Below, piece after piece: positions 37,201 to 50,900 of a DNA stretch of 64,000 nucleotides (positions are counted from its first letter, which is position 1; every line of letters starts with the position of its first letter). This DNA is from Triops longicaudatus (taxonomy: Eukaryota > Arthropoda > Branchiopoda > Notostraca > Triopsidae), in contig JAGQDJ010000098.1 of assembly GCA_022885665.1 (NCBI GenBank), forward strand, positions 184,151 through 248,150, given 5' to 3'. Under the pieces are notes generated by a model, which saw only the letters and a list, made by a program, of their open reading frames with translations, did not search any database and was not told the origin of the DNA. The translations under genes and the position numbers were made by a program.

Positions 37201-38952
37201 TGCTCTAGCAACGGATTTAATTAGCATATAGGAGAACCAACTGGTACACAAGTCATGAGGCCCATGTACTGTTAAATATTTCGATTGGAAAACGAACATG
37301 GAGCGCAATTAGCTTTACGGGCATGGTCTGCGTAATTATTGCTAAGTGGTTCTTGCACGAGCTAGGAAAAATTAGACATACGTTAGGAGTTCGCACATGT
37401 ACAAAGCTGTATTGTGCAAACAGGATAACTTCCATATACAACGTCGCGTAATAACAATTTTCTGTAAACATAATCACACAAGTTTTGAAATGTGAGGAAA
37501 TGGTCGTCCAAAAAATTGACGTTTCAGAATTTTATGGGTGTCACTGGTTTTTCTTCGGTTTCTGAGGTTGCGTGCAGATACGAGTCCACGTGTAATTAGA
37601 TTCTATGGTCATGTAGTTTGCTGATTTCCCCGATGCCCAGTTCTCATCGCAAAATTATCATTTTTTCCCCATAGGAATGAAACGGGCTCAAGCCATGGAA
37701 TGAGCGCCTCGAGAGTAGTGAGAAGCCATCCTTGATCTGGTGATGATTGCGGATGATTCTGCAAGAAATTACAAGTCAAGTTTCATAATTATTATCATTT
37801 TCTAGAGAAGGGCAACGGTCAGTAAAATTTCGATTTTCTGTACATGCAAGTCATATCTTAGAAAGAAGTTTTGAGTGGGTGGAGATATTTTTGAGTTTCT
37901 TTTAACTTTGACAGGCACTGAATACTCCGAAATGTTAGCTCGGTACGTGCTAGGCACGTGCGATTGTGGCTGTGTATGACAGTTGGCATCTGGTATAGAA
38001 ATTCGATTTGGTTTAAATCGGTGCCGCAATGAAATCCTGTTGGTTTTTTGCGGCCCTTTTGGGAGAAAGAAGTTGATTATATGTACAGCGTCTCTTTATT
38101 CAAAAAGGATTAAATCTTTTCTACTATCAAAAGCATGCCGGAAAAGCTCAGCATTGGCGTGTCACAAAAGCTGAATGCTCTCAAAAGGAAATGGTGGTTT
38201 TTGTTGCGGAATTTCTTGGTCGTTGGAAGATTTTTTTAAACCAGTTTCAATAATTATGAATGGTGAAATCTATAGAACGAAGATACGGAAAACCTTGAAG
38301 GAAAGTAAATCTCTCGTTCAAATATTTATTGACGTCCGGGTTTTATGTTATTCGTACGCTCTCGTAAACTATAGTTGCGTGCAACTGAAAGATACGCTGA
38401 ATACTTGCCAAGAATTTTTGAACGTAATTGCCAGGTAGATAATCCTGAGCTAAGATGGAAACAATAAAAAAGGTAAGTTGAAATTGTAAAGAAAAAACGT
38501 AGGAAGCTATTAATAATCACCGATGCCTGAGATGACAATCTCGAGCGAAACAGTGTTTTTCTCTCTTAAATATTTTTTTTTCTTTTTCTCAAGGCGTGCG
38601 GTGGCTTTGTCTCAGAGGAGAATCCATTACAGTAGAGACCGCTGTTATCGCTTGGCTGTGAAACTTGCTTCGCGTCGCTTACGTTGATACTTAGACCAGA
38701 AACTAGTCTTATATTTCGAGAGACAGCTTGGTGAGGCAACACCTAGTCTTTTATGGTTTAAGCAACTAGGGAAATACCTCTAACGACCTTCGGCTTCCGC
38801 CAACGGAAAACAAAACAAAAATATCGTGAACAAAGATGAGAAGTGATAGCTGTTTTTGAAGCTTCTTATAATTTAGCGTCTGTGGAAGACAGCGATTGAT
38901 TACTAATTACGGAAAAAAGCTATCGAAAAAACAGACGGGAAAGAAAACTTAC
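34294..38952. other. Gene-poor region downstream of the TRH-receptor-like gene
   Basis: No conserved coding exon was recognised apart from possible tail exons of the receptor. One candidate on the minus strand is 38343–38449: a good acceptor, correct phase, 35 codons and a stop, but no conserved content. The span 36240–37480 has many broken short frames and may be old transposon sequence that I cannot classify. Confidence 0.4.
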
Positions 38953-41900
38953 CACATGCCAACATTCTTTTGAAAGCTCGACGGAATTTCAGAGACATGG
39001 CTGTATACAATATGGGGTTGATTGCACTGAAATGGAAAGACAAAAATGATAGAATGGTAAATAGTGTACCTCTACTTTCGGGGGCTCATAGTTCATTAAG
39101 ACGTCAGAGCTACAACCGTGGCAGACGATCATGTACAGTTAAAAACATGAAATTTAGGTATGTTTACCTTAGCCTGAGCCAAAGGAACAAAACGCTGCAG
39201 GAATCTCTAACTTCTCTTACAAAATAATTAACATATTGATATGTAAGAGTTCGTTTCAGCTAGTATTGTCTTATTGGTTACAAGCCGGATATATGTCATG
39301 TAGATATAAGATTCACCGCACTTTGAAATGCGGCAAAAATGCGAGCTAGCTTGTCTATTTGAGTACCAAGAAACTTTCAAGTATCACATTCGTTGGAGAA
39401 TTATATCCACGTGATGCCGCTCACTTCCGTGGAACTTGCACGAAGTTTGAAGAAATAAGGCTCCCAGTAGTTTCCAGACCCGCCCCACGTACTTTGTATC
39501 TATTTGTTGGCACCCGAAGTTTGTAATTGTTTCCTGGGAATACGGTGAAATATGGCGTAGGAGGTTGTCATGTGGTACACCTTTGGTCAATAACGGTACG
39601 CCATATGTGAATTATACAATTGATCTTAGGTTCTCCTGCTACGAAGGGCTTATTTAATTCTCTGAGGTGGAAGGAAGTGGTACATTTATACTGCGGACCA
39701 GGCGTAAAACAAATTTCTCGTCATTTTCCGAGTACTTCACTGTATCCCTTGCACAAACAGCGGACCGAAAGGGAAATGAATATATAAAGTATGTCCACAA
39801 CAGTTTCAACGATCAAGCCTTTCCTTCAACGCTGCACGCAGCAGCAATAACGATTGCAGCCCTGTAGCGAGGGTACGTTGTCATACAAGTTCGAAGGCGT
39901 ATCGACGAGTTATATATGGTGTTTCCGTCTGAATAATATTTATAAGGAAGAAACACGCGCCTTTGTAAGAATATCTTCGAAGGCAAAGTCACGAAGATTC
40001 CGTGTGACAAGATTAATTAACTTCCGCGTTAGTATTAACACGTTTATAGTTGTGTAACACGCCAAAAATAAAGGATTTATCCTTTATTTAGAGCTATTTT
40101 TATTCCCAGTCCCTTTGGGACTAGAGAAATTCAAGTAAAACAAACACCACACGTGTGTCTTGTAATTCGTGAGTTTTCTTCTTACATCGTTGTATGAAAA
40201 CACTGAAGTAACATTGAATCAAAAGAAATGAAAAACAGAAGCGTTTGCTGAGAAAAAAATCGCAGTTTTTCTTTTATTGAGCAAGGGCTCTGAACGCGTG
40301 GCCAAGAAAATGAATTTATCAAGAAAAAAATAGAAATTGGAAAAAAATAAATTAGAAGAGCTTATTTGTCTTTCAGTTTTATTTTGTTATTTTTTTTTCT
40401 TTCAAAAAATGTATTGTGTGAAATAGTTACGTGTAGTATTCTGTTAAAAAGTGGCTTCAACTCCTTTGTTGTTTATTCTATTTTAGAGAGAAAACCCTGA
40501 AAGAGCCGCGTGTTCGTAGTTGTCTCTTTTCCTCTTTTTTCGGACTCAAAACATTAATATTAGATTTTTTCGTTTGAAATTCATGCTATAGGCTATTTGT
40601 TTAAGCCTTGTGCTGCACGCCGTTCGAAGATTTCTAGTCAGTGAAAGGACAAGCGAAACCAAGCTACGATTTCTAGTGAAAATAAGGAAAATGACCTCGA
40701 AATCGAATTACAAAAGGAGAACAAAAGATTTCATGGCAGCACTTTGTTCTTTTGTATTACATTTCTGAATATTTCTTACGTTGCCATCGGACATGTTATT
40801 ATGCAAGAAATGCCACCCTGTTTTCCCGTTTTTTTCAGACTGTTCTCTCGAACTGGCTCTTTAAAATAATGTTTCAGAACTTTTCGTTATGGAGATAAAT
40901 TTCTGAAATATTTCTGTTCTGTTCAGTGCCCAATAACTTAAAATTCTTCTATTTTATGACTAACGTCCAGATCAACCGTAAATTGTTTCTGTCAATGAGG
41001 ATGACTTTTTTTAACCATAGTATATCGAACTGTGAAACATGGGATGAGTTCGAGGTAGAGTTTACAGCATAGTTTTGTCCTAACTAAGATACAACTACGG
41101 ATTTACTGTTTCTCTCACAGAGAGCCAAGTGTGACTGTATGCTATGAAAACGTTCAAACACACACATAAAAAAACTTGCCACAGTGAACTATTATAAAGC
41201 ATCGGAGTAAATTTCGAAGCTTGTTTAAAGTAAATGTTCTGAACTCTAATCACGTTCTTTCAGTCTTGTGCATAAATTCACGTACGCATTGCGTATGCTG
41301 TTTTAATCTTCAAAGCAGGTTACGGTTGTTTGATAAAACCGACGAAATGACTTCAAAGCTAGATTGAAAATGACTCAATAATATTCATTAGACAAGTGGG
41401 AGCTCACTGGTGTAGCTTTCTTTTTGCCGTTAGAGAAAAATGTAAGCAAAGCTGGATACTGTCGCTGTGTTGTCTATAAGCCGTTTTACTAGCTCCGGTG
41501 TCGCTCGTACGTGTATATAATCGCGACGATATTTTGTTAGTTTTACGGCTAGCTCAGTATTAAAATGGAACTCTTAATAGTACAACAACTCACTTTTCAA
41601 AGAGATTCATTAATTAATATGAAAGCTACGTATTTATCAGGCTTTACCTGTTCATGTATACACACGTCTTAGCAAACATGAGGAACCATAAATCCATAAA
41701 ACGGCTGCCGCCATACATGGAAGCGAAGCTGTTATATACCAAGAGACCACGGTACGGAAGCCAGAGGGTAGCGAATATCGCCACGACCACCACCAGCATT
41801 TTGATGACCTAGAAAGAAAAATAAACGTGAATAACTTTTTTTTCTCGACCACCTAAGCTTTCGCTATTGCCTATATTCCTTAGTCCCTGTAAAACCAAGT

Positions 41901-44900
41901 TCCCCATGTCATTAGTTCTGTTGATTTAATTACGCCTAGTGGGAAAGTGTAAGTCACTTAGCGTAAGAACAGTGTCACCTTCAATGACGGCTCGCATACG
42001 AAAAAGTAAGTGGTGAAGACCTTTAACATACCGCGTCAAAACAGCTACATGTAACAGTCGGCGTCTTGTTTTCGCACTGTTAAATTGTTGGAGTCGTGTA
42101 GAGCATCTAACCCTTTGAGGTCCGCAAAACTACAGAAGCACCTAAACGAAGCCGCAACCTTAATATAATTGTTTATTACATGATAACCACCCTCGTACCC
42201 AGGGGGTGGGTTAGGGGGTTTTAACACCCCTGAAATGTTAATTATAGAATGATGAGCACATGCGACTACCATGTGTCCAAAAAAGACTAAATTTGTGGAA
42301 AACAACGCCCGAACCCAAACCCTGGTACGGCCCTGATGATAACGCTTATGAAACTGAGCTTCTTTGCGAAATTCTGTCGAGCTTATTCGAAGAATAGCTA
42401 CTGTAAAATCTCGCTGTAATGTACACGCAAGAGAACGGAAATCGTGTACGTTGTACCCAATTGTACATAATAGCCGATATTGGTTCAAAATGCCTTAAAG
42501 ATAGTTTTACTTTCATTTCCTGCCGCTTCTATTATTTTACGTTCCATATTAAGTGTTCACGGAGCAACTTTTTGTGCCATTTTTCGTGAAAAAAAATAAA
42601 GCACGGTCGAATCAACACAGTTTTTTCTCTTTTCATCTACAACACAAATGGACAGTGGGAGTTATTTGAGCGCGATAGCTCCAAAGGGACTTGTTTAAGG
42701 GGTCGTACTGAAAACTAGCTTGAGTAGCGTGATCTAGTGGAAAATAAAAGTACCTCTCCAGCGCTGTTGATTTTATGCGTTAACGCAGGGTAGCACTCGT
42801 GTTAACTATAGCATAAGGAAAAATGCATGTGAAAATTGATAGAGCGATCTGAGTTTTTCTACGCTACAGGCGAATTTGCCTTAGCGAACGTTTTCCCCTG
42901 CATGTTAACGTAGGCGTTTCTCCGGGGCTTGTGGACTTTGTACGTTATAGCCGTTTGCTCGTTACAACCGTTATAGCAAGATTTTACTGTATTCTCAAGC
43001 TTTTCGCAGCTTTGCAGTATTCAAATACGTAACTTTCTGTATGTCACCACACGAGGACTTCATTAGAGTGCACAAAAATGCTATAACAAGGGGACGGAAA
43101 ACTTGTACGCCATGACAGATTGTACGCAATAGCCCATAATAACCCGAAATGTCTTAGAAAACACTTTTATTCTGATTTTCTGACATTTCTATTATTTCAC
43201 ATTTCATTTCGAATATTAATGGGCGCCGCTTCACAAAAGCAATGTTTTGTACCATTTTTAATGAAAAAATAAAGCACGGTCGAATTGACAAATTTTTTTT
43301 CATGTTTTTATCCATATCACAAGTGGACTGTGGGAGTGGTTTGGGAGCGACTGCATCAAAGGGGCTCGTTTGAGGCAGAGGTTTGACACTCCTTTTTCCC
43401 GGTGTATAGCATGACGAAATGCTTAAGTTTAATTACAAGGCTAGTTACATTCAAAAATATAGAGTTTATAAATAGGAAATGAAACAAATTTATTAAAGTT
43501 TTAACTTTTTACCCAAGTATTGCACTGTTTCTGAGTACCGCGGCTGCAGGCTAAAAAAATGGAAAACTTTTATTTTTCACGTGCGCCACCTCATTTGGAA
43601 CATTTGCTGCTAGTCTGTTTCAGGGGCAGATAAAAATTTCGTCAAGTTAAGGCCTCAGCTTGCTAAAAATTGACCAAATTAGAGGAAGTGTATGCTGTTG
43701 CTTTTGTTGCTTTCAAACTTTAAAGAAAAGACATACAATAATCTGACCCATATAAAAGACACATTTTGCGTACATCAGAGCTATTACTGCATTGTTTGCG
43801 CCCCGTTCCAGTTTGTCAAGATTCGTGCCAATAATGCAGTAATGGCTCTGATAAACGCGAAATGATTCTTCAATATGGGTCAGATTATTTTTATATCCTT
43901 TCTTTCAAACTCTGGATGAACAATACTTTTTTAATTTCTTTGTTTTTTTATTATTGTTATAATTATTATCTTTTTGCTATTAATCCTAGTATTCTCTTTT
44001 CCGTTAGCATGTCGCAACATAATAAATACTATGCTTGGTAAAAAAATTAATACTGTGGTAATTTTTCGTGGTTCGGAGGCCCGATAAAGAAACTTCGGTG
44101 GCCTGATTCGGTGCTAGGGTCGCAGTTTTGACAGTCCGATGTAGAGCAACATACCTAAACATTATACAAACCTCCAGTAATTGGAGGTATTATTAAAAAT
44201 TTTTCAGAGGGAAAACCCAAAGTTTCTGATAATTTGCCAGTTCACCTGTTAATTCCGAATTAGAATTATTGAGGCTGTTTAATAACGTGAATATGTTAAA
44301 AATTTAACTGTATCTCTTCGGCCGTCCCTTTGGAATTTGTGATTTGTACTGCATTTACATCTGCTATTTTAAGTTAAAGACAGTTGGATTTTACCTGTCA
44401 GGGTTCTTATGTGCAGAAAACGTCACGTTTGAAATGGGATTCCATCCCAGAAATTGTATAAATAAAAGCATATTTTAATCAAAATCCATATTACAAAGCA
44501 CAAATTTCTTCAATCGTTCGGAGGTTGAATTGTATAAGAGTTATTAACTTAATCTCAATTGGTGATACCTATTTCTTCACGATAAGTCGTGCAAAGAAGC
44601 TTCAGAAGATAATTCAGTCGAAGTCTTTGTAAAGGCTTAAAAGTCTGCGTGAAAAGTAATTATCCATCGCATTATTTGGGCGTCGTCCTTGACTGGTTCG
44701 CGCGTTCCCGTCGCGAGGATGGACCCCAAGGAAGTAGAAGGCTGAGACAGCCCAGGTTCAACCACGATGTAGGGCCTTCCACGGAGGGTGACTAAGACGA
44801 AACAAAACCTTGCATGATCAGTCTGATTTCAAGGTTACATACTGGCTCAGTCGTCGCCCAGGTTAACAAGGACTGAAATAGTCAATGTGTTTCCAGGGTG

Positions 44901-47900
44901 ACTGTTCGTAAGTTGGCTAGTAGAACGGGGCAATCCGATGTGTCTGGGTGCATCGGACCTCGTTATCATGCTACACCCAGGCCTACCGACCGGCTTGCCA
45001 GCGATCGTAGTGTAGGAACCTGAAGTCGTGGAAGAGACAAGGAGGAGAGTCTTAATTACGCTGGCTAGGTCATGTAAAGCGCATGTCTGCTGAAAGACTG
45101 CCGAGGAAGATGTTCCTAACCAAGTTGACCTGTAAAAGACCCGTAGGTAGGCCTCGTACAAGGTGGCAAAACTATTCTGCCAACTTTTGTTACGAGAGGC
45201 TCGGTATTCCGCCCTTCAAGCTAATGTCCGTGACCCAAGATAGGGCTCATAGGAGGACACTCCTAAGCTTGCTCGAGCCACGACCCCAGTAATAAGAGCT
45301 GAAAGGTTCGAAAATGTATTTATGTATTATTTGAGCTTCGTAAGTCCCCAGTTTTCTCTCGTTTTTCGGTGTAAAACATGTGACCTAGTAAGATTTTTCT
45401 TTCTCTTTTCCAGGCGCCGATTTTCTTTCCAGATGATTTTTTCTTTAAGCTTCTTTAAGTGAGAAAATTTGAATTTTTGGTGGAGAGGAGAGGAACTAAG
45501 CAAAATGTAGAGAGTAAAAAAAATCGAATTTCTTTAATTTCCTAAACGGAAGACTTACGACTCGGTATACGGACAAAGGAAGATATTATCACATGACATA
45601 GATTTTTTCCCTTCTTGTTTGCAATCACTTGAACGTGCCGGTTGTATTTACTATACTCACCAGCTTGCACATTGTGAGTTGACATTGTTCAGCGACAGGT
45701 TTAGGACCAGCGCGTAGGTCAACAGAGCAGCATCATTTCCTGTCGCACCTTCCTGAAACTATGGAGAGGAAATATGTGTTTGCAAATAACCTGGGAAAGT
45801 GTAGTTTCTTCCTCCACCAGCAAGAAAACTGATACCTGATACATGATTTCTGCTTTGAGCAGTAATAACAGGAAGATGCACGTCAGTATTTTTTATAGTG
45901 GCATGGAAGATCCTATTTCAGACTTGGTAAACAAATATAATTGTCATTATTTTTTCTCAGAAATTCCATATTGTAGCGAATCAAGACCTCATTAGTACAT
46001 GACATGTCTAACACTTTGACAAGGAACATGAAATTATAAAGACATGGTCCACTGAACCCAGTTTAAAACTGTTACTCTTGATTATAACCTTATTTGTGAC
46101 AGTGAAGCTGAAACCTGTCGTGCATTTTCCGAAGTAAAGGTTAAAATGGTTGTAAACACAGAGAAACCTGTTTAATTTCACCCTGATTAGTGAAATTATT
46201 TTTGGCAACTTGCAAGTCCAGGTATGCATGTTATGTCAAACACTGGGTTAACTGATAGCTGAAATTTTTCTGTGTACAATGTGTCGTGTTCTTTCGCTGT
46301 ACCAGTTATGCGATTACTTATATTTTTTGGTAAGAAGTGTAACGTTTATATTTTGTAAACAGTGAGCGAAGTTTACTGTCAGCAACTACCCTTAGTCTAC
46401 ATTAAATGCTAGCCTATTGTCGACTACAAGTAGCTGGATCAAGTTTATTTGCGAGAGAAAAAAAATCCCATCTAGAATTTAGACAGAAGTGATCATTGCT
46501 ACAATAGGGTTCATGATAAAAGCTGTATTTAAAAGATGACTAGTTTGACGAAGCCACCAATAGCTGTCATCCGCATAGCTAACACGAAGGAAGTTATTTG
46601 GTGTGTCACTCGGAGCAATTTAGAAGGATACGCTAAATTTCTTCACGAAAAATGTAGTGAACTGCAGTAATAAGTGGAATAATGTTAAGAATTAGGACTT
46701 ATTAAAAGTTTACTTTACATCCATACAAAGTATACACAAAGTAATAATACAGTGCCCTCTGCTTAAGTCTAACTGCTCTGGACCGGACTGAAAACTCGTC
46801 TTATGAGAAGATGCCTTTATGGCAGCTTTATTAGGACAGCATATACAACTAAGAAGACAACAAGAGCATATGTAATTGTATTACAATATGAAGTATCATT
46901 GTATTGAATCTTAGTTTTTCTTGAAATCTTCGTCATCCAAGCGAGATTTTGCGTCCTTTTGACATCACATAGAGTACGGTCGTACTCCATATAATGCATT
47001 AAACGGGAAATTTCAAAGGCGGGAATTTCAATTTGCTCTAGTAGGTAAAACTTAACGCGCTGTATTTTGAAATTCTATGCATGGAAAAAAGACTTACTCT
47101 TCACATACTTATGATAATAGGATAAGTCAAGCGTACGTAGCAGGCTTTTGATTTTGCAGTTTATATTATAGTAATTTTAGCTAATTTGGCATTTTCTCTA
47201 TATTACAATGTAATCCAAGTTCCACATCTCCTCTTAAGTGATAATGAGTGTGATGGAATGTATACAAAAAAAGAGACAGAAATCTTGTTGACCGAAAAGT
47301 ATGTTATCCATTTGTGTAGGTTTCATAGTCACGAAACATTAATTAAAATGTAAATTCCATTTAAATATATGTGTTCAGTCAGCTTGTATGAAGGTCATGC
47401 GCAATCGCGTGCTAGAATGCGGTTCACAAAGAGAGGGTGAGAAAGGTGAAGGCAAGACGGAAGAAGGAAGGGGTACGAAAGAGAGGTCATCTAGAAAGAG
47501 AGCTGGGAAAATGGAGGAAAAGACAGCTTTGAGCCATGGGCATAAAAGGTCAAAGAGGTAAAACCCCAAATCAAGCACGGATACGAAATCTGACACTGCA
47601 TTGGAAAGCTGGGTGAGACAGCATTATCTTGTGTATAATGCATCTCATAATTGTGTTCGAATTATCTAATGGTGCAGTGAAATGCTCAGAACGAAAAAAC
47701 TTGGTTTGCAAGACAATCTAAAAATCCCTCTACATGCTGGTGGTAAGACAGGAAAAGAAAGGAAGGGTGGAAGATGGGGAAGATGCACACTGTAAAGGTA
47801 GGATGAACAAACGCCCCGTTTTTCGCTATTTCTTGAGCGTCCTTTTTACGCAAAAAGCTGGTTTTGTAACTTTTTTGGGACAAAGTATAAAGAAATCATG

Positions 47901-50900
47901 GACTGCTAAATTTTTAGGGCTGACTTTGTTGGAGATGCACTTTTCTTAATTTTTCCTTCCATTTTTCTAGAAATTTACTAGAAATTAGGATTGAAAAGTA
48001 ACTACTTCATAAAATATTTTACACACTACATAACACTGCCTACAAGCTTTACCTTCCTGGGAGCGGCTAGTGGCACTTATTCCTATGAGATTCTAAAAGA
48101 GAGTCGTTTAGAGTAATAAAATGTTGTTGAAGCGTATGATTATAGTGTCAAGTTTCAAAAAATTCTTGAGTTCACTTCAAAAGTTGTGCTGAAAAATTCT
48201 TACACGCTTCGGGTGCGAAAGCGTACAAATCTCAATGTAGTTAGCTCAAAATTTTTATTTACGGTCATGGTTCCTGCGAAAATCTCGCGATTCAGAAGTC
48301 AGCCGTTCTTAAGTTGTCTTCGAAGTCTTTCAACACGACTTTGACTTTGTGAATAATCCAAAAGGCTATTCCGACTTCCAGAGTTTTTCGATCGAAAATT
48401 AGTCTAAAAAAACGAGTGTGGTGACACCGATAGTTGGCAATGCTAAGTCAAAAAAATACTAAAGCTATCGGCTCACTTCAAACAATTAATCGCCGGCTTT
48501 GAAAAAATCTTCAACCTTAAATGCGTCTGTCAACTTAAACAGTACTTTACTGTCGCAGAAGTTGTGTGAAGTTTTTAGCTGTATTTGAAAATCATTCAAA
48601 ATACAAGCAATCCTCTTGTGTTTCTCCAATTCTCTTACGCTTCTGTGTAGCCTTAACTAGCATTTCTAATATTCAGAATAAAATCCTACTTATCTGAAGA
48701 TTTAAGAATCTGCGCCGTTTTATTGTCAATTATCTTACACGTTTTATTTATTAGTGTAGTGAATACAGTTGTTAAAGCTCCAAGTGTACGATCAGATCGT
48801 CTCAAAAGGTAATTCCCGCCTAACATTATTAACACGACGTCTTACGTCACGTGTTCTACTCTAAATTTAAATCACTCTTCTCGTCCCAAATCGTCTAAAT
48901 CCGCATAATTTACGTCTTCGAGAATCTTTTTAAATCTTACGATAAAATCACATCGCCTTTGCAGCTCAAACAATAAAAGCAACGGCATAAAACAACAGTC
49001 AAAACAAATCGACGGTAAAAGCAAGAAAATAAGAGTGATACAATAGAAACAACAAATATACATTATTCGAACCCCATTAGCATTTCGCGCATATCGCAGC
49101 AGTTAGTGCATTTTTGACTGTTATTCTTAAATCTTTGCTTTTATTGTTCGAATTGAGTAGAGTTTCGTTTCTTATATCCTTCTCTTTACTATAGGAGTTG
49201 TGTGTAGTGTTGTTTGTTGAATGCATTATCCTTTTTTAAATTTGTTTTAACAAATTTTTGTATTCTCAAGTATACATTTAATTCTGTAAGGCATAAAAGT
49301 GGTCATACTGGGAGCCACCGTTCGCTTAAAATATTTTCAAATCGTGTCTCACAGACTCAACTGCACTCAGACTCATCATGCAATTCGAACTGCTTTGCCA
49401 CTGAAGCTTGCGTTTGATTGTTTTCAAGCAGAGTCAATACTTCCGCTCTATAGGCAATTCGAGGTCTTCAATTTCTTGTACTCATTTTTCTCTCGCCAAT
49501 TTCAACTCTGCACTGAAAGCCTCTATGAAGAAATGCCACAGTGAGAAAATGTGAAAGGTGAAAGACGTGAAAGGTCTTTACGTAAAAACGAATAGGAATA
49601 GGAAAGCTATCCGTGTAAATCGTCGAATCTAGTTTTCAGGAATTAGGTTCAGGACTTTACCTTATCCGAAACTTCTATCCATATCCAGTGGGTCTAGAAA
49701 TTTTCTCGACTAAAGTGAATATTCGCGTTAGACGAATTCGCCGCATTCAAACTTCGTTTGCATTTACTTAAATGAGATAAAAACGGGACCGTGAATTTTT
49801 GTTCCAATTTCATTCCCTGATTTTCTTCTTATCCGAGTTAGACTTAAGTGGAGAGCACTTTGTGTAGCCCAATAGGCGTAAATGAAACTTCTCGTATAGT
49901 GGAAGTGCCCACATGTTGTCTGTCTGCAGTATTTTTCTGTTGGACATCAACTAATGCCACGTCGAGATTTTAGGAGATCCGTCGAGTAATCATGTTCACG
50001 TGACGCTGATGACAGAAATGTAACAGAATTTTCGCACATTTGCTATATTTCTCTCAGTTCTCTAACTTATGTTTACAACAGCTTGTAATGGTTAAGAAAA
50101 TTAAATATTATTGTTGTTAGTGATTTAAGTTTAATTTTGAGTTCAATATTAGCTGAGTTTGAGAATAAGAGAAGGATTTTATTGTGCCAAGGATAAATAC
50201 AAGAAAAGGGGAAATGGACAGGGAAAAGTGCCTACGTAATACTAGGTAATGCTTAGCTGATGGCCCTAGCACACAACGCTAGGAATAGGAGGAAGTTTGA
50301 CTAGCAAGTGGTGTCTTTCTAACATGTCGGTTTGGCTTTTTTACCGTAGCTGCTGACAGCTAGTTATTTGTTATTATGCACTACGGGTCCTAGGGTTGCT
50401 TTATTTCTTGAGGCCTTTGCATGTCATAATATTTGGGTAGACCTTGATCCTGTAATCTTTTAAGTGTTACAAGCTAAAATACTGTAATGCTGTAGCGTAA
50501 ACTGAGAAGACGCGAGTCTCTGAAGTGCCAAAATGAAAGCTTAGCATTTAGTTGTGAACTTTTTCTGACAAGTTAATATGAATTTTGAATTTTCATTGAG
50601 AAATTTTATTTAAGAAATACTGTGCAAAATATAACATGAAGTTCTGAGCACCCGAATTTATTTTTTACGATACATATAAAATCGGAAGGTACGTACAGTT
50701 GCAATTTCCAAGCGTATAAATATTTTTTAAAGTGATATTATCTGTATTCCTGTGGTTTTGCAGCAGTTACACTATACAGTGATCCCCTCGCTTACGCTCT
50801 TGATCACTGCCATGAAAATACCACGTAAGTGGAAAAACCTAAAGTGATTCACGTTCAACGTGTGTAACATTGCAATGGGTTTCGTGCTCTCAGAAAGTTT

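Noticed and set aside
36240..37480. Suspected remains of an LTR retrotransposon
   Set aside because: Six-frame reading gave scattered suggestive residues but no aligned reverse transcriptase, protease or integrase motif.
37802..38029. Possible receptor tail in a 75-codon minus-strand frame
   Set aside because: The acceptor in front has a poor pyrimidine tract and the sequence shows no GPCR tail features.
40066..40089. 10-bp stem hairpin AAATAAAGGA/TCCTTTATTT
   Set aside because: Short, AT-rich and without flanking repeats; expected by chance in this composition.
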